A DNA stretch of 64,000 nt from Flavobacteriaceae bacterium (GCA_016744415.1 JADGEL010000001.1:558001-622000), one strand, 5' to 3'; shown: positions 34,416 to 43,451, counted from the stretch's first letter. The notes: generated by a model not told the origin, from the sequence alone. A program made the numbers and translations.

Positions 34416-34855
34416 TAAACAATTTTACACATCGGTATTTTATCAACTCTTGTTTGATGTCTACCTCCTTCAAATTTGGTTGCTAAAAAAGTTTTCACCA
34501 TTTCAATAGCTTGTGGAATGGCAGTATATCTTGCTGGAATACACAAAATATTTGCATTGTTATGTAGTTTAATTAACTCAACTATTTCTTTATTCCAACA
34601 TAAACCTGCACGTACATTTTTATATTTATTAGCGGTCATGGCCACTCCATTTGCCGATCCACAAAATAAAATACCCAAATCAACTTTACCTTCATTAACA
34701 TCACTTGCAACAGGATGTACAAAATCAGGATAATCTACACTATCAACAGTATCGGTTCCATAATTAATTACTTTAATATTCTTAGATTCTAAATATCCTA
34801 AAACAGCAAATTTATAATCTGGTCCTGCGTGGTCATTTCCTATAGCTATCTTCAT
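34415..34855 (-). CDS. rpiB: ribose 5-phosphate isomerase B
   Basis: A 146-residue RpiB/LacAB-family isomerase: AIGNDHAGPDYKFAV, VDYPDFVHPVASDV, the active-site cysteine in LFCGSANGVAMTANKY, and LHNNANILCIPAR. It interconverts ribose-5-phosphate and ribulose-5-phosphate. It heads an rpiB/CDF pair. Upstream lies a gap of more than 500 AT-rich bases without a TAnnTTTG box near the start, so its promoter is not obvious. Confidence 0.96.
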   Translation of the reverse strand: MKIAIGNDHAGPDYKFAVLGYLESKNIKVINYGTDTVDSVDYPDFVHPVASDVNEGKVDLGILFCGSANGVAMTANKYKNVRAGLCWNKEIVELIKLHNNANILCIPARYTAIPQAIEMVKTFLATKFEGGRHQTRVDKIPMCKIV

Positions 34856-35395
34856 ATTTGTAGATTTATATTAATAGCTGTAAAAATACAAAATGCCGTT
34901 ATTAACAACTAAAAATTTAATTGTTAATAGTGATTTTATAAAAGACTGAACATCAAACTAATTAAATAAAAGTGGAAATGTTAGTAAAAAAGTAGTTAAA
35001 AAAGATAAGTTAATTTGGATACTATATTAATTATTACAATACTCGAACAACTATTTAATATGCAACTTTTATTATTGGTTTTTCAATACGAGTTATGAAC
35101 TATAAAAAGAAGGTTTATTAACAAATAATTTAATTGTTTTTTAAACTTATCTAAGTTCATATTAGTATCAGTAGGTTGTTTATAACTCTTATGTTATTTT
35201 TGATTTTAAGGGTTTTACAAAATTATAAGTTGTTCATTATTTTTAATAAGTCATTAATCAAAATAAAAAAGTAGAAAGTTGTGCTAGCTATTAACACACT
35301 ATAATAACCATCATTGTTTTTTAAAATTTATAAAAGAAAAATAATATATATATAATAGTTGTTAATAAGGTTTACTAAAAAAAAGTTTTCAAAAT
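34856..35395. other. AT-rich noncoding block upstream of rpiB with repeated TTATTAACAA sites
   Basis: No credible gene in about 540 bases. Base composition is extremely AT-rich. TTATTAACAA occurs at 34899-34908 and 35115-35124 on the plus strand and at 35359-35368 on the minus strand; a 9/10 match (CTATTAACAA) is on the minus strand at 34921-34930, and a weaker one is near 35288. The first pair forms an inverted repeat. Binding sites for a regulator are possible; so is chance in such AT-rich DNA. Confidence 0.5.
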
Positions 35396-35566
35396 TTAAT
35401 TAAAAATAAAAACAGCAACCTTTAAATTCAAAAAAGAAGGATTCATAGAAACAACTTCAGTATTTACTTCATCAGAAATATTATCATTAATACTTTTTAC
35501 CGCAAAGTAAATTCCTACCAAAAAGATAAGAATAAATAGGATGATAATTTTATAAAGTCGCCTCAT
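35396..35566 (-). CDS. putative small single-pass membrane protein
   Basis: A 56-codon frame starting MRRLYKIIILFILIFLVGIY: two Arg and a Lys, then a membrane helix, followed by a short polar region (VKSINDNISDEVNTEV) and a hydrophobic end (LKVAVFIFN). Positive charge ahead of the helix predicts an N-in, C-out topology. It sits 68 bases upstream of the lipid kinase coordinates, in the same direction as its neighbours. I do not recognise a family and no clear ribosome binding site was seen; it may be real or a chance frame. Confidence 0.4.
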   Translation of the reverse strand: MRRLYKIIILFILIFLVGIYFAVKSINDNISDEVNTEVVSMNPSFLNLKVAVFIFN

Positions 35567-35633
35567 TAGTTGATTTTCATGTATAATATAGACGATGGAA
35601 ATGTTAAAATGTTACAATTTTATTAAGATATAT

Positions 35634-36557
35634 TTAACATATTTTGGGAATTACAACCTGTATTGCTTTTGGAAGTAAGGTAATTTTAAAATTACCAGTA
35701 TCTAATAATTCGCCATCAGCTTGTATATATATTAGAGAGTTATCTAAAATAGAAATGCTAATTTCATTAGTTTTAAAAGTATCAACCTTAGAATGATTTA
35801 TAATCTTACCATTAAATAATTTTAAAATATTTAACAATACAACTCTTAAACTTAAATCTTTAATTATAGTAATATCAAACAACCCATCATTAGGATTTGA
35901 ATTATGAGTAAGTTGCATACCACCACCCGAATATTTACATAAACCAATTAAAGTCATTAATGATTTTACCTTTATTTCTAAACCATTTAATTCTATTTTT
36001 AATTGTTTAGATTTATAAGTAGAAAAACCAGTAAACACCCCAAAAAGATAAGCAAGTGATCCGAGTTTTTTATAATTATTAATTGCGTTTACTACATGTC
36101 CGTCAAAACCAATTCCGGCTAAATTATTAAAGTAAACAATCGAGTTATCTTTAGTATACGTTATTTTTCCAATGTCTTGAGTCTTTGTATTTTCTTGTTT
36201 TATAATTGCTATACTTTTTCTAATATTTTTTGATATCCCGTAGTTTTTAACCCAATCATTTCCTGTTCCTACCGGAACTACAGCAATTTTAATTTCTGAT
36301 GTTGCTATTATAGTTTGATTAAAAATGCCATTGATTATATTATGTAATGTTCCGTCACCACCAACAGATATAAACTTTTTAAATCCTTTTTTTATTTGTT
36401 CTTGAGTAATTTTAAATTCGTGATTTGCATACTCAGTAATTGAATATTGAAAATTAATTTTTTCTTTATTAAGAGTATTGATAATTTTAGAAATGTACTT
36501 TTTAGATTTTCCATTTCCAGAAGTAGGGTTAATAATAACAAACCAATAATCATTCAT
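35634..36557 (-). CDS. diacylglycerol/lipid kinase family protein (YegS/DagK-like)
   Basis: The start is set at MNDYWFVIINPTSGNGKSKK, giving 307 residues; an upstream in-frame ATG adds 13 residues not matching the family. Motifs are INPTSGNGKS, the nucleotide-binding GGDGTLHNIING, and VGTGNDWVKNYG. DAGK_cat-domain enzymes phosphorylate lipids such as diacylglycerol, sphingosine or undecaprenol with ATP. Which lipid is used here cannot be told. Confidence 0.92.
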   Translation of the reverse strand: MNDYWFVIINPTSGNGKSKKYISKIINTLNKEKINFQYSITEYANHEFKITQEQIKKGFKKFISVGGDGTLHNIINGIFNQTIIATSEIKIAVVPVGTGNDWVKNYGISKNIRKSIAIIKQENTKTQDIGKITYTKDNSIVYFNNLAGIGFDGHVVNAINNYKKLGSLAYLFGVFTGFSTYKSKQLKIELNGLEIKVKSLMTLIGLCKYSGGGMQLTHNSNPNDGLFDITIIKDLSLRVVLLNILKLFNGKIINHSKVDTFKTNEISISILDNSLIYIQADGELLDTGNFKITLLPKAIQVVIPKIC

Positions 36558-36664
36558 AATAAAATTTGTAAGCAACCAATTTACAAATACTAGCATAACT
36601 ATTTAATAATATTAAATCAAATAATTATATTGTACTTTTAACCCCTTAATAATTAGACTAATTT

Positions 36665-38869
36665 ATGTCAAAAAAGAAGAAAAAAATTTACAAGAAAAAG
36701 AACAATAATATTAAACATTTATCAGAAAACGTTTTAAAAATATTTAATCAAAATTCCTCAAAAATATTTAACTACAAACAAATTGCTGCAAAATTACATA
36801 TAGTAGACGCTCATGGTAAACAGCAAATAATTCAACAAATAGAAGAACTTAAGAGTCACGGAAAAATAGAAGAAATTGATAGAGGAAAATTTAAAGTTTT
36901 ACAAAATGATCATTATTACGAAGGTAAAGTTGATGTAACATCACGTGGTAATGCATATGTAATTTGTGAAGATTTAGAGCATGATATTTACATACCATCT
37001 AGAAATTTAAATCATGCTTTGCATAATGATTTTGTAAAAGTATATGTGTATAACCGTAAGAGAAGTGATAAACAAGAAGGAGATATCGTAGAAATATTAG
37101 AGCGTAAAAAAACAGAGTATGTTGGTGTATTGCAAATGAACAAAAATTTTGGATTTGTAATTCCAGATGACTTAAAAATGTATGTAGATTTTTTTGTACC
37201 TCAAAAAAAATACAACAATGCAGAAGATGGTGACAAAGTTGTTGTATCCTTTGTTGATTGGCCAGAAAATTCTAAAAATCCTTTCGGAAAAATTACAAAA
37301 GTTTTAGGTAAACCAGGAGATCATAATACAGAGATACATTCTATTTTATTAGAATATGATTTACCTTATGAATTTCCTCAAGAAGTTGAAGAAGATGCTT
37401 CTCAATTACCAATAGAAATTACGAAAGAAGAAATAGCTAAGCGTCGCGATATGCGACAAACAACAACCTTTACTATAGATCCAAAAACTGCTAAAGATTT
37501 TGATGATGCTTTATCATTTAAAAAATTAGAAAATGGTAATTATGAAATTGGAATTCACATTGCTGATGTATCACATTACGTACAAGAAGATACAATTTTA
37601 GATGACGAAGCGTATGCCAGAGCAACTTCGGTTTATTTGGTTGATAGAGTAGTACCAATGTTACCAGAAGTATTATCGAATAATGTTTGTTCGTTGAGAC
37701 CAAATGAAGAAAAATTAACTTTTTCTGCAGTTTTTGAAATCAATGAAAAGGCGCAAGTAGTACATCAATGGTTCGGAAGAACAGTGATTTATTCTGATGC
37801 TCGTTTTGCTTATGAAGAAGCGCAATTTTTGATTGAGAACCCTACTAATAATATGATGCCTGATGATATTTCACTCACAGGAAAATCATATAAAGTAGCA
37901 GATGAGATAGTAGAAGCAACATTAACGTTAGATACACTTGCTAAAAAACTTAGAAAGAAAAGAATACAACAAGGAGCTATTACTTTTGATAGGGTTGAAG
38001 TTGGTTTTCAATTAGATGAAGAATTCAATCCAACGGGAGTGTTTTTTAAAGAATCTAAAGACGCTAATAAATTGATTGAAGAATTTATGTTATTAGCGAA
38101 TAGAAAAGTGGCTGAATTCATTGGTTTTGAAAAAGGAAAAGCTACAAATAACACATTTATTTATAGGATTCATGACGAACCAAATATTGATAAGTTAACC
38201 GCATTACAAGGAATCATCAGTAAGTTTGGATATAAGATTAATACAGAAAACCGTCAAAAAATATCCGAATCCTTAAATCAATTATTGTCAGATGTACATG
38301 GTAAAGGAGAATCTAATATGATAGAAACTTTAGCAATCCGATCAATGAGCAAAGCGGTTTATACAACTGATAATATTGGTCACTACGGATTAGCATTTGA
38401 CTATTACAGTCATTTTACATCACCAATTAGACGTTATCCAGATGTGATGACACATAGATTACTTCAATATTATTTAGACGGTGGTAAATCTCCTAAATCA
38501 GCTGTTTATGAAGAAAAATGCGAACACTCATCTGAAAGAGAACAACTTGCTTCTAAAGCTGAAAGAGATTCTATTAAATACATGCAAGTTAAATACATGC
38601 AAGATCATCAAGATCAAGTTTTTGATGGGGTGGTTTCTGGAGTAACTGAATGGGGAATTTATGTTGAAATAATTGAAAATAAATGTGAAGGGATGGTACG
38701 TATCAGAGATATAAAAGACGATTATTATATTTTTGATGAAAAGCAATATGCTATTATTGGTCAATCAACTCAAAACATGATTCAGCTAGGTGATGAAGTT
38801 ACGGTAAAAGTAAAACACACCGATTTAGAGCGTAAGCATTTAGATTTTACACTGATTATAGATAATTAA
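36665..38869 (+). CDS. rnr: ribonuclease R
   Basis: A 734-residue RNase II/R family exoribonuclease. It has a winged-helix-like N-terminus, two cold-shock OB domains (YVICEDLEHDIYIP; KNFGFVIPDDLKMYVDFFVP), the RNB catalytic domain with four Asp in TIDPKTAKDFDDALSF, YSHFTSPIRRYPDV, and a C-terminal S1 domain (FDGVVSGVTEWGIYVEI). It degrades structured RNA 3-prime to 5-prime. The C-terminal basic tail of E. coli RNase R is missing; the N-terminus is Lys-rich instead (MSKKKKKIYKKKNNN). Confidence 0.96.
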   Translation: MSKKKKKIYKKKNNNIKHLSENVLKIFNQNSSKIFNYKQIAAKLHIVDAHGKQQIIQQIEELKSHGKIEEIDRGKFKVLQNDHYYEGKVDVTSRGNAYVICEDLEHDIYIPSRNLNHALHNDFVKVYVYNRKRSDKQEGDIVEILERKKTEYVGVLQMNKNFGFVIPDDLKMYVDFFVPQKKYNNAEDGDKVVVSFVDWPENSKNPFGKITKVLGKPGDHNTEIHSILLEYDLPYEFPQEVEEDASQLPIEITKEEIAKRRDMRQTTTFTIDPKTAKDFDDALSFKKLENGNYEIGIHIADVSHYVQEDTILDDEAYARATSVYLVDRVVPMLPEVLSNNVCSLRPNEEKLTFSAVFEINEKAQVVHQWFGRTVIYSDARFAYEEAQFLIENPTNNMMPDDISLTGKSYKVADEIVEATLTLDTLAKKLRKKRIQQGAITFDRVEVGFQLDEEFNPTGVFFKESKDANKLIEEFMLLANRKVAEFIGFEKGKATNNTFIYRIHDEPNIDKLTALQGIISKFGYKINTENRQKISESLNQLLSDVHGKGESNMIETLAIRSMSKAVYTTDNIGHYGLAFDYYSHFTSPIRRYPDVMTHRLLQYYLDGGKSPKSAVYEEKCEHSSEREQLASKAERDSIKYMQVKYMQDHQDQVFDGVVSGVTEWGIYVEIIENKCEGMVRIRDIKDDYYIFDEKQYAIIGQSTQNMIQLGDEVTVKVKHTDLERKHLDFTLIIDN

Positions 38870-38878
38870 CCAACTTTA

Positions 38879-39226
38879 ATGAAAAAGATATTTATTATTA
38901 TAATTATTAGTTTATGTTTATTTTCTTGTGATAATATATCGGTATTAGAAAGGGATTTAGGTATTAATTTTCCAAATAATTATAAAATAATAAAAGATAC
39001 TATCGAAGGGGAAATTGATTTCGTTGTTAAAATACAATTAGAGTTTAATAAAAAAGACCTTAACAAAGTATTAGATGATATTAAACATTCAAAAAAGAAT
39101 TTTAATTTAAAGCAGAATTTTAGAGGATACGAATTTGATTTTTTAATTAAACCATCTTATGCAAATGCTCGTGTTGAAATAGATACAATCAAGAATATGT
39201 TTTATTATAATGAAACACATTTTTAA
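38879..39226 (+). CDS. small lipoprotein of unknown function
   Basis: A 115-residue protein with a lipoprotein signal peptide, MKKIFIIIIISLCLFSC, lipidated at C17. The mature part (VLERDLGINFPNNYKIIKDT, then EIDFVVKIQLEFNKKDL) is a small alpha/beta sequence that I do not recognise. It starts 9 bases after rnr and 23 bases before the DUF2807 gene, all in the same direction, so the three may share a transcript. Confidence 0.75.
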   Translation: MKKIFIIIIISLCLFSCDNISVLERDLGINFPNNYKIIKDTIEGEIDFVVKIQLEFNKKDLNKVLDDIKHSKKNFNLKQNFRGYEFDFLIKPSYANARVEIDTIKNMFYYNETHF

Positions 39227-39249
39227 TAATAAAAACTAAAACAATAAAA

Positions 39250-39927
39250 ATGAAAAAATTAACAATCTTAGTATTATTACTATCTACCACTATAAGTTTT
39301 TCACAAGAAACAATCAGAGCTAAATTAGGAAGTTTTGATGAAATTAAAGTTTTTAGTGGATTAAAAATTACATTGATAAAAGCTGATGTTGCTGAAATTG
39401 AAATCAGCGGAGAAAAATCATCAGACTTAGTGTATAAAAATGTGAATGGACGATTAAAATTATCGATGCGTTTTCCAGAAACGTTTAATGCAAGCGATGT
39501 TGATGTGATTGTATATTACTCTGAACCTATTCATTTAATTGATGTAAATGAAGGAAGTGTAATTACTTCAAAAGAAATTTTTAAGCAAGATAAAATGGAG
39601 CTAAAATCTCAAGAAGGTGCTTATATTAAGCTTTCTATTGATGTTACTTATTTAACTATTAGATCTGTTTTAGGAGGATCTATTGCTGTGAACGGAAAGG
39701 TAGATAATCAAGATATTGAAGCAAATACTGGAGGGTCTTATGATGGGTATTATTTAGAGTCAAATAATACAACTGCAGTTGCTGCGTCAGGAGCAACAAT
39801 TAAAGTAAATATAATTGATGTATTAGATGCAACCGTACGCTTTGGAGGAAATATTTATTACAAAGGAAGACCTTCTCAAGTTATAAAAAATAAAGTGATT
39901 GGTGGTACGATTGAATCTAAAGATTAA
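39250..39927 (+). CDS. head GIN domain-containing (DUF2807) exported protein
   Basis: A 225-residue exported protein: signal peptide MKKLTILVLLLSTTISFSQ, then repetitive beta strands of the DUF2807 right-handed helix type (FDEIKVFSGLKITLIKADVA, ISGEKSSDLVYKNV, VYYSEPIHLIDVNEGSVI). The family forms parallel beta-solenoids, sometimes adhesin-like. Function is unknown. It is probably co-transcribed with the small lipoprotein. Confidence 0.9.
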   Translation: MKKLTILVLLLSTTISFSQETIRAKLGSFDEIKVFSGLKITLIKADVAEIEISGEKSSDLVYKNVNGRLKLSMRFPETFNASDVDVIVYYSEPIHLIDVNEGSVITSKEIFKQDKMELKSQEGAYIKLSIDVTYLTIRSVLGGSIAVNGKVDNQDIEANTGGSYDGYYLESNNTTAVAASGATIKVNIIDVLDATVRFGGNIYYKGRPSQVIKNKVIGGTIESKD

Positions 39928-39963
39928 TTTATTGCCTTTAATCATTAAAACAAATAACTTTTA

Positions 39964-39971
39964 TATCTTTG
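39964..39971 (+). promoter_or_regulatory. -7 promoter box (TATCTTTG) for the second tatA
   Basis: TATCTTTG matches TAnnTTTG, 18 bases before the ATG. No -33 TTG at normal spacing. Confidence 0.45.
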
Positions 39972-39989
39972 TTCTCTAAATTATAATTA

Positions 39990-40184
39990 ATGATTTTACA
40001 AACAATTTTTTTAGGAATGGTTGGCCCTTGGCAAATTGCAATTATTGTGGTTTTAGTATTATTACTTTTTGGAGGTAAGAAAATTCCAGAGTTAATGAGA
40101 GGTCTTGGAGGAGGAATTAAGGAGTTTAAAAACGCCTCTAAAGATGAGGAGCTAGAAGAAGAAAAAAAAGAAGAAAAAAAATAG
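39990..40184 (+). CDS. tatA: Sec-independent protein translocase TatA/E, second of two
   Basis: A 64-residue TatA: membrane helix QIAIIVVLVLLLFGGKKIPE with the FGGKKIPELMRGLGGGI hinge and a short Lys/Glu-rich tail. It is shorter than the paralogue at 28477 and closer to canonical TatA/E. Both copies may combine with a TatC encoded elsewhere. A dispersed repeat begins right after the stop. Confidence 0.94.
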   Translation: MILQTIFLGMVGPWQIAIIVVLVLLLFGGKKIPELMRGLGGGIKEFKNASKDEELEEEKKEEKK

Positions 40185-40208
40185 CCATTGCGAGGAACGA
40201 AGCAATTT
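40185..40208 (+). repeat. dispersed CATTGCGA-type repeat, copy 3
   Basis: ATTGCGAGGAACGAAGCAAT is the most complete and palindromic copy in the window. It begins at the base after the tatA stop codon. Confidence 0.65.
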
Positions 40209-40226
40209 ATTTATACAAGAACTAAT

Positions 40227-40260
40227 AAAAAATCCTGCTAACTAATTAGCAGGATTTTTT
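40227..40260. terminator. bidirectional terminator between tatA and the SPFH gene
   Basis: A 15-bp perfect stem (AAAAAATCCTGCTAA and its complement) with a 4-base loop; the A and T ends serve both directions for these convergent genes. Confidence 0.92.
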
Positions 40261-40282
40261 GTTTTTAGAAATAGCAATGGCA

Positions 40283-41206
40283 TTATTCTTTTTTCTTTCT
40301 ACCAGAAGAAGAAGATTCATTTATTTTATTAGCTGCCACTAAACTTGTAACCATATCATTTAGCATACTACTAGCAGCATTTGGATTGTTAGGAAGCAAA
40401 ATTAAATTAGAGTTGGTATCAGCGCCAATACTTTGTAATGTGTCATAATGCTGTGTAATCACAATTAGTGCAGATGCTTCTTGTGAATTAATTCCAGCGC
40501 TATTTAAAACATCTACACTCTCTTCTAATCCACGTGCAATTTCTCTTCGTTGATCTGCGATACCCTTACCCTGTAAACGTTTACTTTCAGCTTCTGCTTT
40601 AGCACGCTCAACAATTAAAATACGTTGTGCATCACCTTCGTGTTGTGCCGCTACTTTTTCACGCTCCGCAGCATTTATTCGGTTCATTGCTATTTTTACA
40701 TTTTCATCAGGATCAATATCAGTAACCAATGCTTTTACAATATCATATCCATAATCTAGCATTGCTTCTTTTAACTCACGTTGAATAGCGACTGCAATTT
40801 CTTCTTTCTTTACAAATACACCATCTAATTTCATTTTAGGAACTTCTGCTCTTACTGTATCAAAAATAAATGCGGTGATTTGCTCATGTGGATTTTGTAG
40901 TTTATAAAATGCATTATACACATGATCGCGTTGAATTTGAAACTGAACTGATATTTTTAAATGTACAAAAACATCATCCAATGTTTTTGTTTCAACAATA
41001 ACATCTAATTGTTGAATACGCAAGCTAACACGACCCGCAACTCTATCAATAACAGGAAATTTAAAGTTGAAACCCGCACCATAATCTTTTGAGAATTTTC
41101 CTAGGCGTTCCACAACTGCAATAGTTTGTTGTTTCACAATAAAAAATCCTGATAGGATAAGTAATACTAAAGGGATTACCCACCAATAAGTAAATAATAA
41201 AGACAT
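40283..41206 (-). CDS. SPFH/band 7 family protein (paraslipin/stomatin-like)
   Basis: A 307-residue protein with one N-terminal membrane segment (VIPLVLLILSGFFIV), a band 7/SPFH domain (VERLGKFSKDYGAGFNFKFP, DVIVETKTLDDVFVHLKISV), a coiled-coil rich in Ala/Glu (AAEREKVAAQHEGDAQ), and the paraslipin C-terminal signature (INSQEASALIVITQHYDTLQ). Such proteins form large membrane rings and help partition membrane or assist proteases. No NfeD partner gene lies beside it. Confidence 0.92.
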   Translation of the reverse strand: MSLLFTYWWVIPLVLLILSGFFIVKQQTIAVVERLGKFSKDYGAGFNFKFPVIDRVAGRVSLRIQQLDVIVETKTLDDVFVHLKISVQFQIQRDHVYNAFYKLQNPHEQITAFIFDTVRAEVPKMKLDGVFVKKEEIAVAIQRELKEAMLDYGYDIVKALVTDIDPDENVKIAMNRINAAEREKVAAQHEGDAQRILIVERAKAEAESKRLQGKGIADQRREIARGLEESVDVLNSAGINSQEASALIVITQHYDTLQSIGADTNSNLILLPNNPNAASSMLNDMVTSLVAANKINESSSSGRKKKE

Positions 41207-41336
41207 AGAAATTTAGTTTTAAAAGTTAAAAATAATTGATTTATAAGGTAAGAATATTTTTAGTTATAGCAATGAATATCAACATATAAATTATTGATTA
41301 TTTTAGCAATGCAATTACCTTTTAAATAAGACAACC

Positions 41337-41888
41337 ATGAATAGGATTTATAAAAGTGCTACAGACTCAGAAATTACTTTAACAGAATTAATGTTACCAT
41401 CACATTCTAATTTTAGTGGTAAAATTCACGGAGGTTTTATTTTATCATTGATGGATAAAGCAGCTTTTTCTTCTGCTTCTAAATTCTCAGGCCAATATTG
41501 TGTAACGGCTTCGGTAAATAGAGTAGATTTTTTAAACCCAATTGAAGTTGGAGAATTGGTTACGTTGAGATCTCGAGTAAATTATGTTGGTAATTCTTCT
41601 ATGGTTGTAGGGATTCGTGTAGAATCTCAAAATATCCAAACTGGTGAAATCAAACATTGCAATTCTTCTTATTTCACTATGATTGCTAAAGACACTTCAG
41701 GAAAAAACATAAAAGTTCTTGGGTTAGTTATTAAAACACAAAATGATTTACGTCGTTTTTTAAGATCTATAGAACACCTACGAATGCGAAAAGAGCGCAA
41801 AGAAATATTTAGCTCTACTAATTTTATTTCGAATGATTATGTTGAAATTTTAAAAGAATATAATGTAAAATTAGAAATGGATAATTAA
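41337..41888 (+). CDS. acyl-CoA thioesterase, hotdog fold
   Basis: A 183-residue hotdog-fold thioesterase of the YciA/cytosolic acyl-CoA hydrolase type. The catalytic region is SGKIHGGFILSLMDKAAFSS, with Asp in LMDKAA, and the second strand region is SVNRVDFLNPIEVGELV. It hydrolyses acyl-CoA to free acid and CoA; chain length unknown. Its TAA overlaps the stop of the convergent gltX. Confidence 0.92.
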   Translation: MNRIYKSATDSEITLTELMLPSHSNFSGKIHGGFILSLMDKAAFSSASKFSGQYCVTASVNRVDFLNPIEVGELVTLRSRVNYVGNSSMVVGIRVESQNIQTGEIKHCNSSYFTMIAKDTSGKNIKVLGLVIKTQNDLRRFLRSIEHLRMRKERKEIFSSTNFISNDYVEILKEYNVKLEMDN

Positions 41889-43423
41889 AGTGTTTCTATT
41901 GCATTTTTAATTCTCTTAATTGTTTCTTCTTTACCAATCATTTCTGCAATATCAAACAAATGTGGGCCACTCATAGCACCCACCAAAGCCAATCTAAAAG
42001 GAGGCATTACTTTACCAAAGCCTAATTTGCTTTCAGTTAACCATTCTTTTACAATAGTTTCAATATTTTGAGAGTTAAAATCTGTTATTGGTTTTAATAC
42101 CGAAATCAAGTCTTGCATTATTTGAGGCGTCGCCTCTTTCCATTGCTTTTTAGATGCTTTTGTATCATATTCAGTTGGAGCAACAAAAAAGAAACTACTC
42201 AACTCCCAAAAGTCAGCAACAAAAGTTGCGCGCTCTTTAATTAAAGAAACAACTTTAGTAATATATTCTTTAGTAGTTCCCTGAGTGAAGTCGAAGGGAA
42301 TATTTTCTAAAACAAATAACTCAGCCAATTCTTCATCAGATTTTTGTTGTAAATACTGTTGATTGTACCACTTAGTTTTATCAAAATCAAATCTTGCTCC
42401 AGCTTTATTTACGCGACTTAAGTCAAAAGAGCTAATGAGCTCATCTAAAGAAAATAATTCTTGTTCTGTACCGGGATTCCAACCTAAAAATGCTAAGAAG
42501 TTAATTACGGTTTCTGGAAAATACCCATCTTCTTTAAAACCACGAGAAACATCATCAGTTGCTTCGTTTGAATATGCTAATGGAAATACCGGAAACCCTA
42601 ATTTATCACCATCACGTTTACTTAATTTTCCTTTTCCTGTTGGTTTTAAAATCAATGGTAAATGTGCAAATTCCGGAGCGTTCCAACCAAGAGCTTGATA
42701 TAAAGCAATATGTAATGGAACAGAAGGTAACCATTCTTCACCACGAATTACATGGCTTATTTCCATCAAATGATCATCCACAACATTTGCTAAATGATAG
42801 GTTGGCATCCCATCAGATTTAAACAAAATTTTATCATCTAAAATTTCTCTTTTAAAAGAAACATGACCCCTTATTAAGTCTGTTGTGATAATTGTTCCAT
42901 GTGAGCCTTCTTCTGGCTTATACATTTTAAATCTCACAACATATTTATCACCGTTATCAATTCTATTTTTAACTTCATCAGCAGATAAAACCAAGGAATT
43001 TACCAAACGTCCTTTTTCACGATTGTGCCAATTATAAATAAATGTTTTCCCTTGCTCTTCATGTCCCTTTCGCTCTCTATCTAAATCTTCAGCAGTATCA
43101 AAAGCATAATATGCGTTACCAGAATCAATTAATTCTTTGGCATATTTTTTATAGATTTCTTTGCGTTCTGACTGACGATAAGGGCCAAACTTTTCATTCT
43201 TACCAACAGTTTCGTCAGGCGAAATTCCACACCATTCTAACGCATCTTTTATATATTGTTCAGCATTTGATACATACCTGTTTTGATCGGTATCTTCTAT
43301 CCTTAGGACAAAAGTTCCGTTATTTTTTTTTGCAAATAAATAATTGAAAAGAGCAGTTCTTACACCACCAATATGTAAAGGCCCAGTTGGGCTAGGAGCA
43401 AAGCGAACACGTATGTTAGACAT
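41885..43423 (-). CDS. gltX: glutamate--tRNA ligase
   Basis: A 512-residue class I synthetase. The HIGH motif is PSPTGPLHIGGVRTAL at the N-terminus; KMSKS is present as KLSKRDG; the C-terminal anticodon-binding part ends KRIKNAIETL. It charges tRNA-Glu. Oddly, at 42277-42300 the gene contains a TTCCCT/AGGGAA inverted repeat element of intergenic type, read in frame as PFDFTQG inside the anticodon-binding region. Stop codons of this gene and the convergent thioesterase overlap by four bases. Confidence 0.97.
   Translation of the reverse strand: MSNIRVRFAPSPTGPLHIGGVRTALFNYLFAKKNNGTFVLRIEDTDQNRYVSNAEQYIKDALEWCGISPDETVGKNEKFGPYRQSERKEIYKKYAKELIDSGNAYYAFDTAEDLDRERKGHEEQGKTFIYNWHNREKGRLVNSLVLSADEVKNRIDNGDKYVVRFKMYKPEEGSHGTIITTDLIRGHVSFKREILDDKILFKSDGMPTYHLANVVDDHLMEISHVIRGEEWLPSVPLHIALYQALGWNAPEFAHLPLILKPTGKGKLSKRDGDKLGFPVFPLAYSNEATDDVSRGFKEDGYFPETVINFLAFLGWNPGTEQELFSLDELISSFDLSRVNKAGARFDFDKTKWYNQQYLQQKSDEELAELFVLENIPFDFTQGTTKEYITKVVSLIKERATFVADFWELSSFFFVAPTEYDTKASKKQWKEATPQIMQDLISVLKPITDFNSQNIETIVKEWLTESKLGFGKVMPPFRLALVGAMSGPHLFDIAEMIGKEETIKRIKNAIETL
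42277..42300 (-). repeat. palindromic intergenic-type repeat embedded in gltX
   Basis: On the minus strand it reads TTCCCTTCGACTTCACTCAG followed by GGAA, the known flavobacterial intergenic CCCTTCGAC...CTCAGGG repeat. Here it is inside the gltX reading frame and does not break it. Confidence 0.6.
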
Positions 43424-43451
43424 CGACGAATTTTTTTGTTAAAATAAAGTG

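Noticed and set aside
43042-43347. 101-codon plus-strand frame opposite gltX
   Set aside because: It is the antisense of a clear essential gene, with no start context or recognisable protein; the same holds for the other frames opposite coding genes (for example 52724-53035, 53090-53410, 42363-42698).
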